From Streptomyces sp. S4.7 (GTDB lineage Bacteria > Actinomycetota > Actinomycetes > Streptomycetales > Streptomycetaceae), in assembly GCF_010384365.1 (NCBI RefSeq), contig NZ_CP048397.1:4464001-4528000 (forward strand): DNA of 64,000 bases. Reading direction: 5' to 3'. Shown piece after piece: positions 7,840 to 18,466 of the stretch (position 1 is its first letter; every line of letters starts with the position of its first letter). The translations under genes were made by a program, and so were the position numbers. The notes beneath the pieces were generated by a model. That model searched no databases. It was given only the letters and a program-made list of their open reading frames with translations, and had not been told where the DNA came from.

Positions 7840-8263
7840 CCGGCCGCTCCCGCCTCCCGGAGGCCGGCTCCCGCTTCCGCCGACAGGAGGCTGCGCGCGG
7901 GCCTCTCGCTCGCGGCGCCGGTGTTTTCCCCGTCGGGCAGGGTCGGGCCCGAGGTCATCGGTACCCTCGCCCAGTCCGCCACCGCGATGCATATCTCCAC
8001 CCGACCACTCGCAGCCCCGGCCGCGCAACCCGATCATCGTGACAGTGACCTCCCCCACGAACGCCCGGTGAAACACCTGTCCGCAGATACTTCGAAGGCT
8101 CTGACACCATGGATTGCGTGAGCTTCCCCTATGACGCCCCAGTTTCGCAGACGTGGGGGCCCTGACGCTCTTATGTAATACGAGGAGATCGCGCGACCCG
8201 CTCATCGGTGGCCGAGATCCTTCGTCCCGGCCACCCGACCCCGAATCGCAGATCAGGACCAAA
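7840..8263. other. Gap between divergent genes, upstream of hemL
   Basis: This 424-bp gap should hold the promoters of hemL and of the divergent hypothetical gene. It contains an 18-codon open frame (8109-8165) with a segment resembling the beginning of hemL, listed separately. I found no convincing -35/-10 pair. Confidence 0.5.
8109..8165 (+). other. Short ORF resembling the HemL N-terminus
   Basis: The frame encodes MDCVSFPYDAPVSQTWGP. Its YDAPVSQ matches YEAPVSQ of HemL residues 5-11 in the same codon phase. Over 21 bp (8130-8150 versus 8276-8296) 17 bases agree. It looks like a decayed partial duplication of the hemL 5' end, or a small upstream ORF derived from it. No clear RBS is visible. 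Confidence 0.4.
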
Positions 8264-9586
8264 GTGCCGTACTCATACGAAGCCCCCGTTTCACAGGCGC
8301 TCTTCGACCGCGCGTCGGTCGTGACGCCCGGCGGAGTGAACTCTCCCGTCCGTGCCTTCCGGGCCGTGGGCGGTACGCCCCGGTTCATGGTGTCCGGTGA
8401 CGGTCCGTACCTCACCGACGCCGACGGGCGCGACTACGTCGACCTCGTCTGCTCCTGGGGGCCGATGATCCTCGGACACTCGCGGCCCGAGGTCATCGAG
8501 GCCGTACAGGCCGCCGTCGCCCGGGGTACGTCCTTCGGTACGCCCGGTGAGGGCGAGGTCGCGCTCGCCGAGGAGATCGTCGCCCGGGTCGCGCCCGTCG
8601 AGCAGGTGCGGCTCGTGTCGTCCGGCACCGAGGCCACCATGTCCGCGATCCGGCTCGCCCGCGGGTTCACCGGGCGCGCGAAGATCGTGAAGTTCGCGGG
8701 CTGTTACCACGGGCACGTGGACGCGCTGCTCGCCGCCGCCGGCTCCGGCGTCGCGACGTTCGGTCTCCCCGACACGCCCGGGGTGACCGGCGCGCAGGCC
8801 GGGGACACCGTCGTACTGCCGTACAACGATCTGGACGCCGTACGGGCGGCCTTCGTCGCGCACCCCGGTGAGATCGCCTGTGTGATCACCGAGGCGTCGC
8901 CCGGGAACATGGGCGTCGTGCCGCCGCGCGACGGGTTCAACGCCGGGCTGAAGGAGCTGTGCGCCGCGAACGGCGCCCTGTACATCTCCGACGAGGTGAT
9001 GACCGGCTTCCGTACGTCGAAGGCCGGCTGGTACGGCATCGACGGCGTGGCGCCCGACCTGATGACCTTCGGAAAGGTCATGGGCGGCGGATTCCCCGCG
9101 GCGGCCTTCGGCGGCCGCGCCGATGTCATGGCGCACCTCGCGCCCGCCGGCCCCGTCTACCAGGCGGGCACGCTCTCCGGGAATCCCGTCGCCACCGCGG
9201 CCGGGCTCGCGCAGCTGCGGCTTCTCGACGACGCGGCGTACGCGAGGGTCGACGCCGTGTCGGCGGAGATCCGCGGGCTGGTCGCCGACGCCCTCAGTAA
9301 GGAGGGTGTCGCGCACCGGGTGCAGACGGCGGGCAACATGTTCTCCGTCTTCTTCACCGCCGACGAGGTACGGGACTACGAGGACGCCAAGCGGCAGGAA
9401 GCTTTCCGCTTCACCGGCTTCTTCCACTCGATGCTCGCCGACGGCGTGTATCTGCCGCCGTCCGCCTTCGAGTCCTGGTTCGTCTCCACCGCCCACGACG
9501 ACCGCGCGGTCGAGCGCGTCGCCGCCGCCCTGCCGGCCGCCGCCCGCGCGGCGGCGGAAGCGACCGGGACCGGAGTGGACGCATGA
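8264..9586 (+). CDS. hemL: Glutamate-1-semialdehyde 2,1-aminomutase
   Basis: HemL isomerises glutamate-1-semialdehyde to 5-aminolevulinate, the last step of the C5 route into haem. The 440-residue protein matches family length. The PLP-binding lysine is K271 in TFGKVMGGGFP. Other class III aminotransferase motifs visible are VTPGGVNSPVRAF, LVSSGTEATMSAIRLARG and YISDEVMTGFR. I chose GTG at 8264, preceded by CAGGA at good spacing, giving MPYSYEAPVSQALFDRA; the frame is open further upstream but that part is not HemL-like. The next gene overlaps by 4 nt. Proximity to the cytochrome c maturation genes makes a haem-supply context. Confidence 0.95.
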   Translation: MPYSYEAPVSQALFDRASVVTPGGVNSPVRAFRAVGGTPRFMVSGDGPYLTDADGRDYVDLVCSWGPMILGHSRPEVIEAVQAAVARGTSFGTPGEGEVALAEEIVARVAPVEQVRLVSSGTEATMSAIRLARGFTGRAKIVKFAGCYHGHVDALLAAAGSGVATFGLPDTPGVTGAQAGDTVVLPYNDLDAVRAAFVAHPGEIACVITEASPGNMGVVPPRDGFNAGLKELCAANGALYISDEVMTGFRTSKAGWYGIDGVAPDLMTFGKVMGGGFPAAAFGGRADVMAHLAPAGPVYQAGTLSGNPVATAAGLAQLRLLDDAAYARVDAVSAEIRGLVADALSKEGVAHRVQTAGNMFSVFFTADEVRDYEDAKRQEAFRFTGFFHSMLADGVYLPPSAFESWFVSTAHDDRAVERVAAALPAAARAAAEATGTGVDA

Positions 9587-10260
9587 GCGCCGAGACCACC
9601 GCCGTCCACGTCGTACGGCACGGGGAGGTCCACAACCCCGACGGGGTCCTCTACGGGCGCCGCGGCGGCTACCACCTCTCCGAGCTCGGCCGGCGGATGG
9701 CCGACCGCGTCGCCGAGCACCTCGCGAGCCGCGACATCACCCATGTCGTCGCCTCCCCGCTGGAGCGCGCGCAGGAGACCGCGATGCCCGTGGCCAAGTC
9801 CCACGGACTGACCCTGCACACCGACGACCGCCTCATCGAGGCCGCGAACGTCTTCGAGGGCAAGACCTTCGGTGTCGGCGACGGCGCCCTGCGCAGCCCC
9901 GGCAACTGGCGCTACCTCACCAACCCGTTCCGGCCCTCCTGGGGCGAGTCGTACGTCGACCAGGTCGCCCGTATGAAGGCCGCCCTGGCCGACGCGCGCG
10001 ACGCGGCCCGCGGGCACGAGGCCGTGTGCGTCAGCCACCAACTGCCGATCTGGATCGTGCGCAGCCATTTCGAGCGCCGGAGGCTCTGGCACGACCCGCG
10101 CCGCAGGCAGTGCACACTCGCGTCCCTGACGACATTCACCTACGAGGGGGAGAAGCTGATCTCCGTCGCCTATACGGAGCCGGCGCGCGATCTCGTACCC
10201 CCGCATCTGCTCGCCGGGGCCAAACCGGTAAAGGGCGCGTCAAAAGCCTTCGGAGCGTAG
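9583..10260 (+). CDS. Histidine phosphatase (phosphoglycerate mutase-like) family protein
   Basis: This 225-residue enzyme belongs to the histidine phosphatase superfamily. The nucleophilic histidine is in VVRHGEVHN near the N-terminus, and the second active-site His is in VSHQLPIW. VASPLERAQETA is the usual arginine-containing segment. It most likely hydrolyses a small phosphorylated metabolite; the substrate cannot be deduced. The ATG at 9583 overlaps the hemL stop by 4 nt, so the two are translationally coupled. No signal peptide is seen. Confidence 0.85.
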   Translation: MSAETTAVHVVRHGEVHNPDGVLYGRRGGYHLSELGRRMADRVAEHLASRDITHVVASPLERAQETAMPVAKSHGLTLHTDDRLIEAANVFEGKTFGVGDGALRSPGNWRYLTNPFRPSWGESYVDQVARMKAALADARDAARGHEAVCVSHQLPIWIVRSHFERRRLWHDPRRRQCTLASLTTFTYEGEKLISVAYTEPARDLVPPHLLAGAKPVKGASKAFGA

Positions 10261-10418
10261 TCGGCCAATCGCCCACGGTTCAGCGGAAATGTCACATCCG
10301 GCGTTACGGGCGCGCCGCTTCGTCAATTCCTGGAACCTGTGAGTTCCCTGTGCCATCTAACGTGTTGTCGTTCGCATGACCGGCGGACGTGACAGTTACG
10401 AGCGCGGATGGGGACGAT

Positions 10419-11666
10419 ATGCGCGACATGAGCCGAAGGAGCCTGCTCGGAGTCGGAATTGGGGCGGCGGCCGCAATCGGAATCGGGGGTTGCGGCACCG
10501 ACTCGGGTACGCCCGGCAATGCCGGCAAGGACAGCGGCGGCGCCGGGGGCGGGAACAAACCGAGCGCGAAGCCCAGCGAGAAGAGCATCCGGTTGATCGG
10601 TGACGGTTCGACCGCCGACACCGGGAAGCAGCCGCACCAGCCGCCGAGCCCCGTACCGCTGGAGCCGGGCGAGACCCCGCCGCAGTTCGTGATCTTCTCC
10701 TGGGACGGCGCGGGCGAGGTGGGCAACGGCCTCTTCCCCCGCTTCCTCGACCTCGCCAAGGACCACGGCGCGGCGATGACGTTCTTCCTCTCCGGCATCT
10801 ATCTGCTGCCGGAGTCGAAGAAGACGCTCTACCGTCCGCCGGGCAACGCCGTCGGCGCCTCCGACATCGGCTATCTCACCGACGCGCACATCAAGGACAC
10901 GCTGAAGTACATACGCCGGGCGTGGCTCGAAGGGCACGAGATAGGCACGCACTTCAACGGGCACTTCTGCGCCGGCTCGGGCTCGGTCGGCAGCTGGTCG
11001 CCGAAGCAGTGGCGCGACGAGACCGAACAGGCCGTGGGATTCGTCACCGAGTGGAAGACGAACAGCGGCTGGAAGGACCTCGACCCGCTGCCGTTCGACT
11101 ACCGCAAGGAGCTGGTCGGCGGCCGTACGCCGTGCCTGCTCGGCCAGGACAACCTGCTGCCCGTGGCGGGCAGGATGGGCTGGCGCTACGACGCCAGCTC
11201 GCCCGGCGGCCGGCAGATGTGGCCGGGGAAGCGGCGGGACATATGGGATCTGCCGTTGCAGGCGGTGCCGTTCCCCGGGCATTCCTTCGAGGTGCTTTCG
11301 ATGGACTACAACATGCTCGCCAATCAGTCGAAGAATTCGACGCAGGGTGTGCCCGCGAATTATCCGGGCTGGCGCAAACAGGCCACCGAGGCATATCTCT
11401 CCGGATTCCGCCGCGCGTACGAGTCGAATCGGGCCCCCTTCTTCATAGGCAATCACTTCGAGGAGTGGAACGGCGGCATATATATGGATGCGGTCGAAGA
11501 AGCGATCAAGGGGATGGCCGACAAGAAGGACGTACGGCTCGTCTCCTTCCGGCAGTTCACGGACTGGCTCGACGTCCAGGACCCGGCCGTACTCGGAAAA
11601 CTCCGCACGCTGGAGGTCGGCCAGGCCCCGGCCGGCGGATGGAACACCTTCCTCAAAGCCGCGTAA
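10419..11666 (+). CDS. Tat-type lipoprotein with polysaccharide deacetylase-like domain
   Basis: The N-terminus has a twin-arginine-like SRRSLLG, a hydrophobic stretch, and lipobox GIGGC with the acylated cysteine at C25. A Gly/Pro/Lys-rich linker follows. The body resembles the NodB deacetylase fold: QFVIFSWDGAGE near its start and GHEIGTHFNGHF, with histidines placed like metal ligands. Later parts include YDASSPGG and FFIGNHFEEWNGG. The protein should sit on the outer face of the membrane and act on a cell-wall or surface glycan; the substrate is inferred only. The start is ATG at 10419, with GGGGA just upstream. It lies between the hemL pair and the resA cluster. Confidence 0.8.
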   Translation: MRDMSRRSLLGVGIGAAAAIGIGGCGTDSGTPGNAGKDSGGAGGGNKPSAKPSEKSIRLIGDGSTADTGKQPHQPPSPVPLEPGETPPQFVIFSWDGAGEVGNGLFPRFLDLAKDHGAAMTFFLSGIYLLPESKKTLYRPPGNAVGASDIGYLTDAHIKDTLKYIRRAWLEGHEIGTHFNGHFCAGSGSVGSWSPKQWRDETEQAVGFVTEWKTNSGWKDLDPLPFDYRKELVGGRTPCLLGQDNLLPVAGRMGWRYDASSPGGRQMWPGKRRDIWDLPLQAVPFPGHSFEVLSMDYNMLANQSKNSTQGVPANYPGWRKQATEAYLSGFRRAYESNRAPFFIGNHFEEWNGGIYMDAVEEAIKGMADKKDVRLVSFRQFTDWLDVQDPAVLGKLRTLEVGQAPAGGWNTFLKAA

Positions 11667-11687
11667 GTCTCCGCGACGCCCGGGACG

Positions 11688-11706
11688 GCGGCCCCGACCG
11701 GGCCGC
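11688..11706 (+). terminator. Short hairpin after the deacetylase gene
   Basis: A 7-bp GC stem (11688-11694 with 11700-11706, 5-nt loop) lies 22 bp after the stop codon. It is a weak terminator candidate before resA. Confidence 0.3.
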
Positions 11707-11775
11707 TGACAGGGCGTTCCCCGGGAGCGAGGGGGGCGAAGAAGATCCCCGAATGGCCCATGCGAAACTTTTCAC

Positions 11776-12414
11776 ATGAACTTTGGCCTCGGACAGGATT
11801 TGGCCCTCCCAAGCCGCTCGAACCGACGCCCACGCGCTGCCGCCACGGCCGCCGTGGCCGCGTCGGTGGCCATGTTGACCCTCGCGGCCTGCGGCGGGGG
11901 TGCCACCTCCGGCGGCGGCGGTGACACCAACTTCGTCACCAACACCGGCGGGGTCCAGACCGTCGCCAAGGGCGAGCGCAAGGCGGTCAACAAGATCGCC
12001 GGGGAGACGCTCGAAGGAGAACAGCTCGACGTCGCCGACCTCAAGGGCAAGATCGTCGTGCTGAACGTGTGGGGCTCCTGGTGCGCGCCGTGCCGAGCCG
12101 AGGCCTCGCACCTCGTGAAGGTCGCCAACGACACCGAGGCCGAGGGCGTCGCCTTCGTCGGGATAAACACCCGCGACACCAACAAGGGCCCGGCCATCGC
12201 CTTCGAGAAGGACTACGAGGTCACGTACCCGAGTCTCTACGACCCGGCGGGCAAGCTGCTCGTCAACGGCTTCCCCAAGGGCAGCCTCAACCCGCAGGCC
12301 ATCCCCTCCACGATCGTGCTGGACCGGGACGGGAAGATCGCGGCCCGCGCCCTGACCGCGCTCGACGACAAGAAGCTGCGCGAGATGATCGACCCGCTGA
12401 TCGCGGAGAAGTGA
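11776..12414 (+). CDS. resA: ResA-like thioredoxin-fold lipoprotein
   Basis: This 212-residue protein has a signal sequence with lipobox LAAC (C39), a Gly-rich linker and a TlpA/ResA thioredoxin domain. The redox motif is W102-C-A-P-C106 in NVWGSWCAPCRAEA. The cis-Pro region is QAIPSTIVLDRDGKI. In System II cytochrome c maturation, ResA reduces the apocytochrome CXXCH thiols outside the membrane, taking electrons from CcdA, which is encoded next door. The ATG at 11776 has no good RBS, so the exact start is uncertain. Four genes (resA, ccdA, resB, ccsB) follow each other with gaps of 4 nt or overlaps. Confidence 0.88.
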   Translation: MNFGLGQDLALPSRSNRRPRAAATAAVAASVAMLTLAACGGGATSGGGGDTNFVTNTGGVQTVAKGERKAVNKIAGETLEGEQLDVADLKGKIVVLNVWGSWCAPCRAEASHLVKVANDTEAEGVAFVGINTRDTNKGPAIAFEKDYEVTYPSLYDPAGKLLVNGFPKGSLNPQAIPSTIVLDRDGKIAARALTALDDKKLREMIDPLIAEK

Positions 12415-12418
12415 TCCC

Positions 12419-13183
12419 GTGGAGGTTCTCGCCGCGGTTCCCGGCATGAATGAGACGGTCTACAGCGGAGCGCTGCTGCTCGCGCTGCCGCTCGCGCTGC
12501 TGGGCGGTCTGGTCTCGTTCTTCTCGCCGTGCGTGCTGCCGCTCGTACCCGGCTACCTCTCGTACGTCACCGGCATCAGCGGCACCGATCTGGGCGAGGC
12601 GAGGCGCGGGCGGATGGTCGCCGGCGCGGTCCTGTTCATCGTCGGCTTCACCGCCGTGTTCGTGTCCGGCGGCGCGCTGTTCGGCTACTTCGGCAACACC
12701 CTCCAGGACCACCGGGCGATCATCTCCCGGGTCCTCGGTGTGCTGATGATCGCGATGGGCGTGTTCTTCATGGGGCTGCTGCCCTGGCTCACGCAGCGCG
12801 AATTCCGCATCCACAAGCGGCCGGTGTCGGGTCTGGCCGGTGCTCCGCTGCTGGGCGCGCTGTTCGGGGTCGGCTGGACGCCGTGCATCGGACCGACGCT
12901 CACCTCCGTGAACCTGCTGGCGCTCGACCAGGCGAGCGCGGGACGGGGCGCCATACTGACCGTCGCGTACTGCGTCGGGCTCGGCGTCCCGTTCGTCCTC
13001 GCCGCCGTCGCGTTCCGTAAGGCGCTGGGGCTGTTCAGCTGGGTCAAGCGCCACTACGTGTGGGTGATGCGCATCGGCGGCGTGATGATGATCGCGACCG
13101 GGGTGCTGCTGGTGACCGGCGTGTGGGACAGCATCATGCAAGACATGCAGACGTGGACCAACGGCTTCACGGTGGGGATCTAG
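12419..13183 (+). CDS. ccdA: Cytochrome c biogenesis thiol transporter CcdA
   Basis: CcdA passes reducing equivalents from cytosolic thioredoxin across the membrane to ResA. The 254-residue protein is mostly membrane helices. The first redox cysteine lies in SFFSPCVLPLVPGYLSY and the second in FGVGWTPCIGPTL, as expected for the family. The start GTG at 12419 is 4 bp after the resA stop; ATG at 12446 is a possible alternative. Length fits the six-helix CcdA/DsbD-beta core. Confidence 0.9.
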   Translation: MEVLAAVPGMNETVYSGALLLALPLALLGGLVSFFSPCVLPLVPGYLSYVTGISGTDLGEARRGRMVAGAVLFIVGFTAVFVSGGALFGYFGNTLQDHRAIISRVLGVLMIAMGVFFMGLLPWLTQREFRIHKRPVSGLAGAPLLGALFGVGWTPCIGPTLTSVNLLALDQASAGRGAILTVAYCVGLGVPFVLAAVAFRKALGLFSWVKRHYVWVMRIGGVMMIATGVLLVTGVWDSIMQDMQTWTNGFTVGI

Positions 13184-13187
13184 TTCC

Positions 13188-14986
<1,799 letters not shown>

Positions 14987-14990
<4 letters not shown>

Positions 14991-16078
14991 TCCTCGCCGC
15001 CACCACCAACGAGAGCCTGGCGAACACCGCCAATGTGCTGGTCTATTCGTCCATGGCCGTCTACACCCTGGCCTTCTTCGCCCACATCGTCGAGTGGGTC
15101 GCGGGCAGCCGCAGCAAGGTCGGCCGTACCGCCGCCGCCCTGACCGGCGCCCGCCGGGCCGCCTCCGCCACGGTCGAGGTGCGCACGGCGGAGAAGGAGC
15201 AGGGCGGCGGCACCGCCGTCCTGGAGCGCCCGAGGGTCGTCACGCGCTCGGCGGCCGGACGGCGTGACGTACCCGACGGCCCCGGCGCCGCGGGCGGCAC
15301 CGAGAAGGGCGATCTGTACGGGCGCATCGCCGTCGCCCTGACCGCGCTCGGCTTCCTGATCGAGGCGGCGGGTGTCGTCAGCCGCGCGATGGCCGTGCAG
15401 CGCGCCCCGTGGGGCAACATGTACGAGTTCTCCACCACCTTCTCCACGGTGGCGGTCGGCTCGTACCTCGCCTTCCTCCTCGCGAAGAAGAACATCCGCT
15501 GGATCGGACTGCCGCTGGTCACCACGGTGCTGCTCAACCTGGGCGTCGCGACGACCGTCCTCTACACCGACAGCGACCAACTCGTCCCGGCCCTGCACTC
15601 GTACTGGCTCTGGATCCACGTCTCCACCGCGATCTTCTGCGGTGCGGTCTTCTATCTCGGCGCCGTGGGCACGGTCTTCTACCTGCTGCGTGACGTGTAC
15701 GAGTCCAAGATCGCCCGCGGCGTCACCGTCGGCCGCGCGTGGTCCTCCGTCATGGAGCGGCTGCCGGCCGCCGCCACGCTCGACAAGTTCTCCTACCGCG
15801 TCAACGCCGCCGTCTTCCCGCTCTGGACCTTCACGATCATCGCGGGCGCGATCTGGGCCGGGGACGCCTGGGGCCGCTACTGGGGCTGGGACCCCAAGGA
15901 GGTCTGGTCCTTCATCACGTGGGTGGCCTACGCCGCCTACCTGCACGCTCGCGCCACGGCGGGCTGGAAGGGCCGCAAGGCGGCGACGCTGGCCCTGGTC
16001 GCCTTCGGCTGCTGGCTGTTCAACTACTACGGCGTGAACATCTTCGTCACCGGAAAGCACTCCTACGCGGGCGTGTGA
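14987..16078 (+). CDS. ccsB: Cytochrome c biogenesis protein CcsB (WWD haem handling protein)
   Basis: The tryptophan-rich haem-binding WWD signature WGRYWGWDPKEVWSF lies around residues 293-307, identifying the haem-handling partner of ResB. Conserved histidines are seen in HSYWLWIHVSTA and YLHARAT. The 363-residue protein has about eight membrane segments and a variable Arg/Gly-rich loop (about 40-105). Together with ResB it would deliver haem to apocytochromes on the outer face. The start GTG overlaps the resB stop by 4 nt. A strong hairpin follows 16 bp after the stop. Confidence 0.92.
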
Positions 16079-16094
16079 CCACGCAGAACGACAA

Positions 16095-16134
16095 CAGCGG
16101 CGCGCCCCCCGGTGGTCCGGGGGGCGCGCCGCTG
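16095..16134. terminator. 18-bp terminator hairpin after ccsB
   Basis: A perfect 18-bp inverted repeat (16095-16112 with 16117-16134) has a tggt loop. It lies between ccsB and a convergent gene and can serve both. Confidence 0.75.
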
Positions 16135-16184
16135 TCGTGAGCGACGGGGCGCGGCGTGGTGGCCCGCGGTCTCAGTCCGCGGTC

Positions 16185-16625
16185 TCAGCTCGCGGGCGGG
16201 ACGTCGTCGGCGCTGCCGCCCTTCTCGCGGCGCTCGATCTCGGCCTCACGGCGCCGCAGATCGGCCTCGCGCCGCTCCAACTCGGCCGCCGCGTCAGCGT
16301 CCTCGGCCGGCTTCGTCCCGTCCTTCGCGGCTTCCCCGGTGTCGCCCTTGCCGCCTTTGCCGTTCTTCTCAAGGGACTTGAGGAAGTCGGGGTTGTCGTC
16401 GGGCGCCACCCACCCGCCTCGGCGGCCCGCCGAGCCCGCACCGGCCGTGGGCTTCCTGCCCACGATCAGCCAGGCGATCGAGCCGACCAGCGGGAAGAGC
16501 AGCACCAGGATGGCCCAGATGGGCTTGGGAATGTGGCGGACGTCCTTCTCGTCGGTGGTGATGCAGTCGATGAACGCGTAGATGCTGAGAGCCAGCGGCA
16601 CCAGAATCATCAGCACCCGAAGCAT
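16185..16625 (-). CDS. PLDc N-terminal domain membrane protein
   Basis: This 146-residue protein has two N-terminal membrane helices (LMILVPLALSIYAFIDC and WAILVLLFPLVGSIAWLIVG) joined by IPKPI. That is the pattern of the PLDc_N domain, a small membrane module without catalytic residues. The rest is a disordered, charged tail ending in a repetitive coiled-coil-like stretch rich in ERREA and RRREAEIERRE. The function is unknown. The ATG at 16625 has the RBS AGGGGGA. Confidence 0.8.
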   Translation of the reverse strand: MLRVLMILVPLALSIYAFIDCITTDEKDVRHIPKPIWAILVLLFPLVGSIAWLIVGRKPTAGAGSAGRRGGWVAPDDNPDFLKSLEKNGKGGKGDTGEAAKDGTKPAEDADAAAELERREADLRRREAEIERREKGGSADDVPPAS

Positions 16626-16800
16626 GGCGGTCCCCCTGGGAATGGAGATCGAGTACGGAGCGGTGGCCCCGGTTACAGGTCCAGGGTAGCGAGTGCAGAT
16701 TGGGCCGGTGTCTCTCCCCGACCAGTCCGCGAGCGAGGGAGTTCTTGCCTGCCTGTGGGTAAATTTGACCGGTTCACCAGTTCAGTCACCGGGAGCCACT

Positions 16801-17061
16801 GTGCCGCGTCTCAAATACGAGCAGATCGCCGAGTCTCTACGCGTCAGGATCGCGGACGGAGAGTTCGCTCCTGGCGATCTCCTGCCCTCAGGACGTGATC
16901 TGTGCGAGCAGTGGTCCGTGTCGCGTGCAACGGTCATCAAAGCGATGGACGTCCTGCGCGGGAAGCCCCTGGCGGAACCCGCTGGGGGAGGATGCCACAC
17001 TGGATCGCATGGCTTACGACGATCTTCGCTCTCTGCTCCGGGCGCTGGAGCGCGACGGTGA
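16801..17061 (+). pseudogene. Truncated GntR-family regulator (DNA-binding domain only)
   Basis: From GTG at 16801 the frame encodes a clean GntR winged helix: MPRLKYEQIAESLRVRI, GEFAPGDLLPSGRDLCEQW, SRATVIKAMDVLRG. After VLRG the expected wing and any effector domain are missing; the frame runs on into unrelated sequence and overlaps mqnL by 53 bp. It therefore looks like a regulator cut off when it was joined to the mqnL upstream region. It might still make an 86-residue DNA-binding peptide. Just upstream (about 16760-16790) is an AT-richer stretch with two hexamers, GGTTCA and AGTTCA, separated by 2 bp, a possible operator. Confidence 0.6.
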
Positions 17062-18466
17062 CCTCAAGCGCATCAAGGCCGAGGTCGATCCGTATCTGGA
17101 AGTCGGTGAGATCGTCGACCGGGTGAACAAGGCCGGCGGTCCCGCGCTTCTCTTCGAGAACGTCAAGGGCTCCGACCTGCCCCTGGCGATGAACGTGTAC
17201 GGGACGGACCGCCGGCTGCTCAAGGCGCTGGGGCTCAAGGCGTACACGGACATCGGCGAGAAGATCGGCGGGCTGCTCAAGCCCGAACTGCCGCAGGGTT
17301 TCGTGGGTGTGCGCGAGGCGTTCGGGAAGCTCGGCACGATGACGCACGTGCCGCCGAAGAAGGTGAAGCCCGGCAGCGCACCCGTGCAGGAGGTCGTCCT
17401 CACCGGCGACGACGTCGATCTGGACCGGCTGCCCGCGCTCTTCACCTGGCCCGAGGACGGCGGTTCCTTCTTCAACCTCGGTCTGACGCACACCAAGCAC
17501 CCGGAGACCGGCGTCCGTAACCTCGGGCTCTACCGGCTCCAGCGCCACGACAAGCGCACCATCGGGATGCACTGGCAGATCCACAAGGACAGCGCCAACC
17601 ACTACCAGGTCGCCGCCAGGCGCGGTGAACGGCTGCCGGTCGCGATCGCCTTCGGCTGCCCGCCCGCCGTGACGTACGCCTCCACCGCCCCGCTGCCCGG
17701 TGACATCGACGAGTACCTCTTCGCGGGCTTCGTCCAGGGCAAGCGGATCGAGATGGTCGACTGCCGTACGGTGCCGCTCCAGGTGCCCGCCAACGCCGAG
17801 GTCGTCATCGAGGGCTGGCTGGAGCCGGGTGAGATGCTGCCGGAGGGGCCGTTCGGCGACCACACCGGCTTCTACACACCGCAGGAGCCGTTCCCCGCGC
17901 TGACCATCGACTGCGTGACGATGCGCGAGCGTCCCCTGCTCCAGTCGATCGTGGTCGGCCGGCCGCCGACGGAGGACGGGCCGCTCGGGCGTGCGACGGA
18001 ACGGTTCTTCCTGCCGCTGCTCAAGATCATCGTGCCCGACATCGTGGACTACCACCTGCCCGAGTCGGGCGGCTTCCACAACTGCGCGATCGTCGCGATC
18101 GACAAGAAGTACCCGAAGCACGCGCAGAAGGTGATGCACGCCATCTGGGGCGCGCACATGATGTCCCTCACCAAACTGATCGTCGTCGTCGACGCCGACT
18201 GCGACGTCCACAATCTGCACGAGGTGTCCTGGCGGGCGCTGGGCAACACCGACTACTCGCGGGACCTGACGGTCGTGGAGGGCCCGGTCGACCACCTCGA
18301 CCACTCCTCGTACCAGCAGTTCTGGGGTGGCAAGGCCGGTATCGACGCCACGCGCAAACTCCCCGAGGAGGGGTACACGCGGGACGGCGGCTGGCCGGAG
18401 ATGGTCGAGTCCGACCCGGAGACCGCGGACCGGGTGACGAAGCGCTGGAGGGAGTACGGCCTGTGA
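17009..18466 (+). CDS. mqnL: Menaquinone biosynthesis decarboxylase, UbiD family
   Basis: This 485-residue UbiD-type decarboxylase uses prenylated FMN. In the futalosine menaquinone route it acts with the UbiX partner encoded at 20305 in decarboxylating the naphthoate intermediate. Family features include LEPGEMLPEGPFGDHTGFYT in the active-site region, PAVTYASTAPLPG and IWGAHMMSLTKLIVVVDAD. I took ATG at 17009 (MAYDDLRSLLRALERDGDLK); the frame is open further upstream, inside the GntR remnant, but that part is not UbiD-like. It overlaps mqnP by 4 nt. The symbol follows S. coelicolor usage. Confidence 0.9.
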   Translation: MAYDDLRSLLRALERDGDLKRIKAEVDPYLEVGEIVDRVNKAGGPALLFENVKGSDLPLAMNVYGTDRRLLKALGLKAYTDIGEKIGGLLKPELPQGFVGVREAFGKLGTMTHVPPKKVKPGSAPVQEVVLTGDDVDLDRLPALFTWPEDGGSFFNLGLTHTKHPETGVRNLGLYRLQRHDKRTIGMHWQIHKDSANHYQVAARRGERLPVAIAFGCPPAVTYASTAPLPGDIDEYLFAGFVQGKRIEMVDCRTVPLQVPANAEVVIEGWLEPGEMLPEGPFGDHTGFYTPQEPFPALTIDCVTMRERPLLQSIVVGRPPTEDGPLGRATERFFLPLLKIIVPDIVDYHLPESGGFHNCAIVAIDKKYPKHAQKVMHAIWGAHMMSLTKLIVVVDADCDVHNLHEVSWRALGNTDYSRDLTVVEGPVDHLDHSSYQQFWGGKAGIDATRKLPEEGYTRDGGWPEMVESDPETADRVTKRWREYGL

